Both the position numbers and the translations under genes were made by a program. The notes under the pieces were generated by a model that worked only from the letters and a program-made list of their open reading frames with translations, made no database searches and was not told the DNA's origin. From contig JASJPG010000059.1 in the NCBI GenBank assembly GCA_031426815.1, positions 1 to 64,000 on the forward strand: a stretch of 64,000 bases of DNA. The letters are read 5' to 3'. The stretch is from PFJX01 sp031426815 (GTDB lineage: Bacteria > Pseudomonadota > Gammaproteobacteria > Burkholderiales > Thiobacillaceae). The stretch's first letter is position 1; each line of letters begins with the position of its first letter. Positions 57,701-64,000 of this stretch are shown here, piece after piece.

Positions 57701-58680
57701 GGGTCAGCTATCGTCTGTCACACGTCGTTATCGCACTGACCTTGGCAGTGTTCCTGGCGGCCGGGCTCGCGCAGGCAGATGAACGAGGGGATGCTTGCTC
57801 CAATCCGCCAGGCGTGTCGGCCAAGCCGAATCCTGGCTGCAAGGTCGCCAAGCAGGCCACCGCCAAGGAAGGAATGCAGCGGCTCAAGCCCGAGGTGGGC
57901 AAACCCGTGCCAGGCAAATCTGAACCCGCCATGCTGCCCGGCCTGGGCCTCCTGCCTGGTGAAAAGCGACCCATGATGGCCAACGTGGTGCGGGTGACCA
58001 GCCACTACAACGAAGTGCTCTACGTCAGCGCGGGCTTCCCGAATCGCATCTCCACCCCGTTCGCCGCGCCGAAGTTGATCGACAACTCCGAGGTGGAATG
58101 GCAGGTACAAGGCCAGAGCCTGTATATCTCGCCCAAATCAGCAGAGAAGCCGGTCGGGATCTTCGTCACCGGCGCAGGGGCGAACGATCCCGTGGTGTCG
58201 CTCACCTTGATCCCGAGGAACATCCCCGCGCAAACCATCATCCTGCAAATGGATGAAGACCCGTCTTCTGCTGCGGCATCCAGTCAGCCAGGGGAATCCG
58301 AAGCCAGCAGCTACACGGATCGTCTGCGCAGCATCCTGCGCCATGTCGTCATCGGCAAGACGCCGGCCGGGTTCTCGGAGGGTCTCCTTCCGGTCGCCGT
58401 AGGGCGCATGGACGCGCTGCTCGTGATGCCGGAGAAGCGTTACTCGGGTCAGCACCTGGATGTCTTCAAGTACCGGGTAGAGAACGTCGGCCAGACAGAG
58501 ATCGAACTGGCCGAGTCGTCGTTCTACCGTGACGGCGTGCGCGCGGTGTCTATCTACCCCGTCATCAAACTCCGCAAAGGCATGTCCACCTCGGTCTTCG
58601 TCCTGTCGGACAAGGCGGCTCTGGCGGAAGCCTCGGCTGAGCCAGCCCTTGCCCACGATGAGAAAGGTGCTGTCCGATGA
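57697..58680 (+). CDS. traK: Type-F T4SS secretin-like protein TraK (VirB9-like)
   Basis: 327 residues. Leader VVIALTLAVFLAAGLAQA. After a Cys-containing, Pro-rich N-terminal part (about residues 25-85), the TraK beta-rich region begins (VVRVTSHYNEVLYVSAGFPNRISTPFAAPKLI), with VEWQVQGQSLYISPKSAEKPVGIFVTG and a C-terminal part with HLDVFKYRVENVGQTEIELAESSFY. It forms the outer-membrane ring with TraB and TraV. Overlaps traB by ATGA. Confidence 0.9.
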   Translation: MRVSYRLSHVVIALTLAVFLAAGLAQADERGDACSNPPGVSAKPNPGCKVAKQATAKEGMQRLKPEVGKPVPGKSEPAMLPGLGLLPGEKRPMMANVVRVTSHYNEVLYVSAGFPNRISTPFAAPKLIDNSEVEWQVQGQSLYISPKSAEKPVGIFVTGAGANDPVVSLTLIPRNIPAQTIILQMDEDPSSAAASSQPGESEASSYTDRLRSILRHVVIGKTPAGFSEGLLPVAVGRMDALLVMPEKRYSGQHLDVFKYRVENVGQTEIELAESSFYRDGVRAVSIYPVIKLRKGMSTSVFVLSDKAALAEASAEPALAHDEKGAVR

Positions 58681-59981
58681 GCGACGGCGGCAAGTTCAGG
58701 GCATGGTGGGCAGGGCTTTCGCCGGGCAAGCGCAATGTGCTCGGCGTGGCGGTACTGTTTGGCACGCTGGCCGGTGCGGGCTGGCTGATCAGTCCGAAGG
58801 ATGCGACGACGCCGGATGGCGCGAAGTCGGATATCAACAGCACCCACCTGGTCATGCCCAACCGCAAGAACATCACCCAGGAAGGCCTGGCCGCCGGCCT
58901 GGAAGCGACAGGTAATCGTATGAAGTCGCTGGAGCGCGATCTGGGCGATACCAAGCTCCAGAACGCCGCACTCCTTAAAAAGCTGGAAGGGGACGTCCCC
59001 GGTCAGACAGGGCTGAACCCTGAAGTGGTGCGTGAAGTCGCGGAGTTACGCCGCGACCTGGAGGCGATGAAGACGGGGAAAGCAGGTCTTCCTGCGCCGG
59101 GGCTGCCAATGCCTACACTGGATGCGCCGTTGCCCCCGTTTCTTCCAACAGGTTCGGCACATTCAGCGCACTTCGATGCACCCCTGCCGTCGACCTCGGC
59201 GGCAGAGCCAGCCAAGGTTCGCTTGCGAGTCGTGGGCGCCACCTCATCGGACATGCCTGCCCTGGCTGCCAGCCAGGAATCCACCCCGATGCCCTACCTG
59301 CCAGCCGGCGCGGTGTTCGAGGGGGTGCTGCTCAACGGCATGGATGCGCCGACATCGAGCGTGACGCAGAAACAGCCGGTTCCGGCCCTGGTGCGCATCA
59401 AGAGCGAATCTCTCATCCCCAACCTGATGAGCATGGGCGATGGAGACATCCGGGAGTGCTTCCTGGTGATCGGCGGGCACGGCGTGCTGGCCACCGAGCG
59501 CGCCCAGCTGCGCACCGAGACGCTTTCCTGCGTGCGCGAGGATGGCCGGGTGATCGAGGCGGAACTGGAAGGCTATGCGGTTGGCGAGGATGGCAAGGTC
59601 GGCATGCGCGGCCGTCTGGTCTCCAAGCAGGGGGCGATGATTGCCAAGAGCCTGGTGTCCGGGTTTCTGGCCGGATTCGGCCAAGCCATCGCGCCGAGCC
59701 AGGTGCCCCAACTCAACGTCACGCCGGGGAGCTCCGCCCAATACCAGTCGATCGACATGGGCGCTGCGGCTCAGGCCGGCGTCGGCAAGGGGATTTCCGA
59801 AGCCTCGAAGATGGTCGCCCAGTTCTATCTCGACATGGCCAAGGAGATGTTTCCGGTCATCGAGGTGGACGCCGGCCGCAAGGTCAGCATCGTGACGCTA
59901 CGTGGCATTCAACTCTCACCGCGCGGTTTTGCTCATGACTCCGCGAGGGACACCATCGCCGCCAAGGGCGCCAAGAAATGA
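58677..59981 (+). CDS. traB: Type-F T4SS protein TraB (VirB10-like)
   Basis: 434 residues. A cytoplasmic N-terminus, one membrane segment (VLGVAVLFGTLAGAGWLI), a coiled coil (about residues 60-125: EGLAAGLEATGNRMKSLERDL), a Pro-rich spacer and the VirB10 beta-barrel with PYLPAGAVFEGVLLNGMDAP, PVPALVRIKSESLIPN and GRLVSKQGAMIAKSLVSGFLAGFG (antenna region). It spans both membranes. ATGA overlaps with traK and traV. Confidence 0.93.
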   Translation: MSDGGKFRAWWAGLSPGKRNVLGVAVLFGTLAGAGWLISPKDATTPDGAKSDINSTHLVMPNRKNITQEGLAAGLEATGNRMKSLERDLGDTKLQNAALLKKLEGDVPGQTGLNPEVVREVAELRRDLEAMKTGKAGLPAPGLPMPTLDAPLPPFLPTGSAHSAHFDAPLPSTSAAEPAKVRLRVVGATSSDMPALAASQESTPMPYLPAGAVFEGVLLNGMDAPTSSVTQKQPVPALVRIKSESLIPNLMSMGDGDIRECFLVIGGHGVLATERAQLRTETLSCVREDGRVIEAELEGYAVGEDGKVGMRGRLVSKQGAMIAKSLVSGFLAGFGQAIAPSQVPQLNVTPGSSAQYQSIDMGAAAQAGVGKGISEASKMVAQFYLDMAKEMFPVIEVDAGRKVSIVTLRGIQLSPRGFAHDSARDTIAAKGAKK

Positions 59982-60673
59982 ACCCCATCCGCCTGTTGCC
60001 ACTGACCCTCGTTTTGATGCTGACTGGCTGCGCCAACGTCTTGAACACGGCGAACCACGCTGAATTTGCCTGTCCCGGTATGCCGGACGGCGTGATGTGC
60101 AAAAGCCCGTTACAGGTCTACCGCGCTACCGATGACGCCACCCATGACACCACCCCGGACCGTGATTCGCTAACAGCAGCGCCAGTAAAAAGAAGCGGGG
60201 CCCAGACCTCGCAGGCGGCCTTCGATGATGGCTCCGGCCTGGTCTCCCGCCAGACCGAGAAGGCTGCCAGAGACAAGCCGCCCGCGCTGCCGTTGCCCCT
60301 GCATCTCCCCACGCATCTGCCTATCGCTCAATCCGCGTCGCCAAATCTGCCGCTCCCCATTCTGGAGCCCGCCAAGGTCATGCGCATCTGGATCGCGCCC
60401 TGGGAGGACAGCAAGAAGGATTTGCACTGGCCCAGCTACCTGTTCACAGAAATCCAACCGCGCAAATGGTCGTTCGGCAAAGCGGAGTTCACGGGTTCGC
60501 GTCCGGTCATACCGCACCTGATGGTGACGCCGAGCGCGCAACCCGCTCTGCCTGACCGGCCTGAGTCCGGTCGGGTCGGGTCTGTTCAGCCTGTTTCTTC
60601 GCCACAGGCTGTCACCGACATTCCGGAAGCGGCATTGCCGCAGGCCGGCGATGCCTTGCTGGGCGGTCGTTAG
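59978..60673 (+). CDS. traV: Type-F T4SS lipoprotein TraV (VirB7-like)
   Basis: 231 residues. Lipobox LMLTGCAN with lipid-acceptor Cys at about residue 18, then EFACPGMPDGVMCKSPLQVYRATDD, the TraV signature with two further Cys. The rest is Pro-rich and ends in a region MRIWIAPWEDSKKDLHWPSYLFTEIQPRKWSFG as in other TraV proteins. Outer-membrane anchor of the core complex. Confidence 0.92.
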   Translation: MNPIRLLPLTLVLMLTGCANVLNTANHAEFACPGMPDGVMCKSPLQVYRATDDATHDTTPDRDSLTAAPVKRSGAQTSQAAFDDGSGLVSRQTEKAARDKPPALPLPLHLPTHLPIAQSASPNLPLPILEPAKVMRIWIAPWEDSKKDLHWPSYLFTEIQPRKWSFGKAEFTGSRPVIPHLMVTPSAQPALPDRPESGRVGSVQPVSSPQAVTDIPEAALPQAGDALLGGR

Positions 60674-60727
60674 GCGGTCTTTAGCAAAGAAATGGCGATT
60701 TTTACTTTGTCTCTTGGAGATGTACGC

Positions 60728-61021
60728 ATGAAGTTCAACCAGCAACACATTCAACTGTTCGTTCTCGCCGCGCTGTGTTTGGCCGTCACCGAGCCCGCCC
60801 TGGCCGGTGCGGATGCCACTTTCTCGTCGGTATCCACCCTTGTAAAAGACTGGATGGAAGGCTCGCTCGGCAAGCTGTTCGCGTTTGGCGCACTGGGCAC
60901 TGGCCTGGGGATCACGATCGTCAAACAATCGCTGATGCCGGTGGTGGTGGGCGTTGGTGTATCCATCGCGACCTACTACGGCCCTGGCGTGCTGAATACC
61001 GTCGTTGCCGCCACCCTCTGA
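60728..61021 (+). CDS. F-type pilin-like protein (TraA-like)
   Basis: 97 residues. Leader IQLFVLAALCLAVTEPALAGAD, then a short mature protein with two hydrophobic helices (LGKLFAFGALGTGLGITIV and MPVVVGVGVSIATYYGPGVLN) around a basic turn, the topology of F pilins. The place between traV and traC is where SXT-type systems have traA. GGAGATGTACGC precedes the ATG. Cyclisation or acetylation cannot be told. Confidence 0.78.
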   Translation: MKFNQQHIQLFVLAALCLAVTEPALAGADATFSSVSTLVKDWMEGSLGKLFAFGALGTGLGITIVKQSLMPVVVGVGVSIATYYGPGVLNTVVAATL

Positions 61022-61033
61022 CGAGAAGCCTCC

Positions 61034-63490
61034 GTGTTTGGGTTCTTGTCATCGGTTTTGCCTGGCGCCGACTCCGGCGGCCAGGCGCACTCTGCCAGTC
61101 AAAACCGCACGCCCTGGCGACGTCTGAGCGTCAGGGGGTGTGACACGGGCTACCAGGTATTTTTCTGCGCGGATGAAGACACCGGCGAGAAATACCTGGG
61201 CGCTTGTTTCGCCAGTAAGCCCGCCATGATCGGTGGCGATGAAGGCACGGTGGATCGGTTCCGCTCGGCTTTGGGGATTGCCATGCCCCCGGGGACATTC
61301 ATTCAGATTGGCATCTTCGCCAGTCCGGATGTTGAGGAACCCCTCGACCGCTATGCCGCAAACAAGGCGTCCTGCGACAACGATCTGTTGGCCGCCATGG
61401 CGACCAAGCGCAGGGATTTCATCCTTGAAGGCAAGGAGCGGCCACTCGTCTCGCGCTCCGGTGTGCTGCTCAATAGCAAGACCATCATCGTCACCATCAA
61501 GATTCCGTGCTCGGACATGCCTGACCAGGCCCAGGTCAAAGAGGCGCATGAAGCCGCCGAGAGGTTGTCCGGTGGGCTGAAGTCCGCCGGACTCTTCCTG
61601 GAGCCTCTTGGCCCGCATGGCTATCTCAAGCTGCTTCGACGTATCACCCATGTTTACGATCCCAACGAGGATTGGTATGACGACATGCGGCCGATCCGGG
61701 AGCAGGTCTATGGCCCAGGCGATGTGATCGTCGATGAAACGCGCCGGCTGGGTTTCCACGACCGCTATTTCGCCAAGCTCATGTCGGTTAAGTGGTACCC
61801 CAAGCGCACCAGCCTGGGGGTCATGAGCCATCTGATCGGCGATCCGGCTGGTCTGGCGAACCAGATCACCGAACCCTTTCTGTTGATGCTCACGCTGCAT
61901 TACCCCGATCAGGTCAAGAAGATCGGGGATGTCCGCCGCCGCCACACGATGATCAACCATCAGGCTTATGGCCCGATGGTGAGTCTGATTCCCTTGATCA
62001 GCTACAAGAAGGCCGGCTTCGATACGCTGATGCACGAGATCGAAGGCGCGGGCGCCGTGCTGGTCGAAATCAATCTGACCCTGGCCGTGTTCTGCCGAGA
62101 TTCGGATCGCCTGGACAAGCTGGTGGCGGGGCTTTCCGCGTATCAGGCCTCGCTCGGCTTCGACATGCGTGAGGACAAACGCATCCTGCGTCCTCTCTGG
62201 GATGCCATCCTCCCGCTCAACACGTCTCGCCGCGCCATCACCAACCTGTTTCGGTTTCAAACGATGGCGGTGTCGCATGCCATTCAGTTCCTGCCGATAT
62301 TCGGCGACTGGACCGGGACGGGCAGGGGCGGCGCCTCGGTGTTCGTGTCACGCCGGGGCGAGCCCGTGCTGTTCGATCTCTACGACTCGGCCACCAACTA
62401 CAACGCCGTGATCATGGCCGAGGCCGGCTCCGGCAAGTCCTTCGTCATGCAGATGTTGATTGCTGACTACCTGGCGTTGGGTGCGAAGTGCTGGGCCATC
62501 GACCTGGGCCGCTCCTATCTGAAGCTTAATCGGGCCGTGGGTGGGGAGTTCATCGAGTTCTCGGAATCGAGCCGTATCTGTCTCAACCCGTTCACCCATG
62601 TCATCGACATCGACGAGGAGATGGATCTGCTCAAGGCTACGCTGGCCAAGATGGCAGCACCGGAAGGTGGGCTGGACGATTACCGCCTGGCGATCCTTGA
62701 AGAGGCCATCAAGAGCGTCTGGAACCACTACGGCAACACCATGACGGTGTCGGAAGTGTCCGACTGGTGCAACGTCCAGGATGACAACCGGATTCGCGAC
62801 ATCGGTCGTCAGCTTTTTCCGTTCACGCGGCTGGGTTCCTACGGCCACTGGTTCGATGGGGTGAACAACCTGGAATTCGACCGGGATTTCGTGGTGCTCG
62901 AACTGGAGGAGCTGAAGTCCAAGCGGACCTTGCAGCAAGTCGTCCTGCTGCAGCTTGTCGCCAAGATCAATCACGAGATGTACCTGACGCGGGGGCGCAA
63001 GAAGATTCTGGTCGTCGATGAGGCCTGGGATCTGCTCGACGACCCGACGATGGCCAAGGCGATGGAAGGCGCCTACCGGCGCGCCCGGAAATACGACGGG
63101 GCCATCGTGATCGTCACCCAGAACATCGCGGACCTGTTCACGTCGCCCAACGCACGCGCGATCTACCAGAACAGCGCCTGGCAGCTCGTGCTTCAGCAAC
63201 GTTCCGAAGCCATCGATGCGGCCATCGAATCGAAGCAATTCAACATCGAGCCTTACGGGGTCAATGTCATCAAGTCGGTGCATACGCTGCCCGGCAAATA
63301 CTCGGAAATCATGATCAAGCGCTCGGAAAACGATTGGGGCGTGGTGCGCCTCATCACCGACCGTTTTACCCAGGTGCTCTTCTCGACCAAGGGCGCGGAG
63401 CGCAACGCCATCCTCGATGCCATCGAACACGGTGAGAACGTGACGACGGCTATCGAGGCATTCATCGCCGGCCAGCCGGCGGAAAACTGA
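61034..63490 (+). CDS. traC: Type-F T4SS ATPase TraC (VirB4-like)
   Basis: 818 residues from a GTG 12 bases after the pilin gene. The N-terminal TraC_F domain has RRLSVRGCDTGYQVFFCADEDTGEKYLG. Walker A AEAGSGKSFVMQML is at about residue 462, Walker B KILVVDEAWDLLDDP about residue 656, and the Gln-containing VIVTQNIADLF and QNSAWQLVLQQ motifs follow. It drives pilus assembly and substrate transfer at the inner membrane. The length is near that of F TraC (875). Confidence 0.95.
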   Translation: MFGFLSSVLPGADSGGQAHSASQNRTPWRRLSVRGCDTGYQVFFCADEDTGEKYLGACFASKPAMIGGDEGTVDRFRSALGIAMPPGTFIQIGIFASPDVEEPLDRYAANKASCDNDLLAAMATKRRDFILEGKERPLVSRSGVLLNSKTIIVTIKIPCSDMPDQAQVKEAHEAAERLSGGLKSAGLFLEPLGPHGYLKLLRRITHVYDPNEDWYDDMRPIREQVYGPGDVIVDETRRLGFHDRYFAKLMSVKWYPKRTSLGVMSHLIGDPAGLANQITEPFLLMLTLHYPDQVKKIGDVRRRHTMINHQAYGPMVSLIPLISYKKAGFDTLMHEIEGAGAVLVEINLTLAVFCRDSDRLDKLVAGLSAYQASLGFDMREDKRILRPLWDAILPLNTSRRAITNLFRFQTMAVSHAIQFLPIFGDWTGTGRGGASVFVSRRGEPVLFDLYDSATNYNAVIMAEAGSGKSFVMQMLIADYLALGAKCWAIDLGRSYLKLNRAVGGEFIEFSESSRICLNPFTHVIDIDEEMDLLKATLAKMAAPEGGLDDYRLAILEEAIKSVWNHYGNTMTVSEVSDWCNVQDDNRIRDIGRQLFPFTRLGSYGHWFDGVNNLEFDRDFVVLELEELKSKRTLQQVVLLQLVAKINHEMYLTRGRKKILVVDEAWDLLDDPTMAKAMEGAYRRARKYDGAIVIVTQNIADLFTSPNARAIYQNSAWQLVLQQRSEAIDAAIESKQFNIEPYGVNVIKSVHTLPGKYSEIMIKRSENDWGVVRLITDRFTQVLFSTKGAERNAILDAIEHGENVTTAIEAFIAGQPAEN

Positions 63491-63508
63491 CCTGAACAGG
63501 AGAGAACG

Positions 63509-63733
63509 ATGCAAAACAATGAAGCGAGTGTGCAAGGCCGGGCTGGGAGTGCCAGTAATACCCGGCGCGACTGGATCATCCTGGGGATGTTGTTGGCGGC
63601 CGGCATTCTGACGCTGCCGTCAGGGGGTGACACCAGCACGGTCTCCGCCGGGATTGCCGGAGTCTGCTTTGGGGCAGCAGCGATGTTGATGGTCTTCCGC
63701 TTCGGCAAGAAGCAGCCGGAAGACGTGAAGTAG
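63509..63733 (+). CDS. Small membrane protein between traC and trbI
   Basis: 74 residues. Two membrane segments (WIILGMLLAAGILTLPSGG and AGIAGVCFGAAAMLMVFRFG) with polar ends. GGAGAGAACG lies before the ATG. No family recognised. Its position in the operon suggests an accessory transfer protein. Confidence 0.6.
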   Translation: MQNNEASVQGRAGSASNTRRDWIILGMLLAAGILTLPSGGDTSTVSAGIAGVCFGAAAMLMVFRFGKKQPEDVK

Positions 63734-63739
63734 GGGCTG

Positions 63740-64000
63740 GTGTTGTACGGTCATCCTCCCCAGCCTGCTGGCGATCCACCTGGCCTGCAAGCGCCTGACC
63801 AGGTTATCGCCACGCCTGCTACAGGCAACCCCGGCGGCAATGGCGTCGGCTTCCTAGCCGCCTCGTTGATCGCGTTGGCGGTGTCCGCCTTTGTGTTCTT
63901 CGTGCTGGCGCAGTACGGGGGAAGGGTCGGCCTGGCGCCGGTTGCCCAGCAGGGGGTGTGGCTGCTGGTGCTGGACTCGAACCGGATTGTGAATACCGCC
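63740..64000 (+). CDS. TrbI-like type-F transfer protein, N-terminal part
   Basis: The frame from a GTG at 63740 (TTG next) runs off the right edge after 87 codons. A Pro-rich start (LYGHPPQPAGDPPGLQAPDQ) is followed by one membrane segment (FLAASLIALAVSAFVFFVLAQYG) and the periplasmic start of TrbI: WLLVLDSNRIV. TrbI follows traC in F-type operons and precedes traW, which is near the left edge of the window. Confidence 0.7.
   Translation, partial: MLYGHPPQPAGDPPGLQAPDQVIATPATGNPGGNGVGFLAASLIALAVSAFVFFVLAQYGGRVGLAPVAQQGVWLLVLDSNRIVNTA

Overview
The window looks like accessory or plasmid-borne DNA of a facultatively anaerobic, sulfur-oxidising proteobacterium. It is GC-rich; the T4SS, NodT and MacAB-like families and the Sox/flavocytochrome c/Nap genes fit a Thiobacillus-like beta- or gammaproteobacterium. 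That placement is inference: there is no rRNA or other marker gene. No tRNA, rRNA, CRISPR array, replication gene or relaxase was seen.

Layout. (1) 1-6.16 kb: end of an F-type conjugation operon (dsbC-like, traW, traU, trbC, traN split into two secreted proteins, two unknown secreted proteins), closed by an intrinsic terminator. (2) 6.28-8.6 kb: an ORF-less group II intron directly after that terminator, broken by an IS3-family element, then an IS1595-like relic. (3) 8.7-16.4 kb, minus strand: TetR regulator, membrane-fusion protein, FtsX-type permease, ABC ATPase, DUF1207 protein, cytochrome c', an unknown and a NodT outer-membrane factor, i.e. a tripartite exporter with its operator. (4) 16.4-21.7 kb: MipA-like porin, EF-hand protein, EnvZ/OmpR-type two-component system and two small secreted proteins, joined by a common direct-repeat regulatory motif. 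(5) 21.7-26.5 kb: amidotransferase, radical SAM/SPASM protein, DUF3079, a sigma-54 activator and a divergent sigma-54 promoter serving a small secreted protein and a sensorless Crp-like protein. (6) 26.6-30.1 kb: anaerobic ribonucleotide reductase, with the glycyl-radical segment as a separate 65-residue protein behind NrdR-like boxes. (7) 30.3-34.8 kb: molybdopterin oxidoreductase, HPP membrane protein and LysR regulator.

(8) 34.8-47.7 kb is the most interesting part. soxYZ, a sigma-54 activator with a Cys-rich PAS, and a CZB protein are followed by one operon: periplasmic rhodanese, DUF302 protein, NP-repeat protein, diheme cytochrome c, flavocytochrome c sulfide dehydrogenase, NapA, NapB, HDOD-REC-GGDEF and STAS. 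soxYZ and the rhodanese-nap operon both have a TGGCAT-N7-TGC sigma-54 promoter preceded by paired GTCATGAC palindromes, with the activator encoded between them. No napC, napD or napGH is present, so the genes suggest a periplasmic sulfide-to-nitrate electron path under sigma-54 control.

(9) 47.7-53.1 kb, mostly minus strand: IS3 relic, TauD-like dioxygenase, DUF2058 protein, AbiEi/AbiEii toxin-antitoxin pair and a Sel1 protein. (10) 53.1-64 kb: start of an F-type operon (transglycosylase, GspE-like ATPase with a C-terminal MshEN-like c-di-GMP-binding region, DsbA, OmpA-like, traL-E-K-B-V, pilin, traC, unknown, trbI). Its gene order continues at the left edge of the window, as expected if both ends belong to one operon on a circular or tandemly repeated element.
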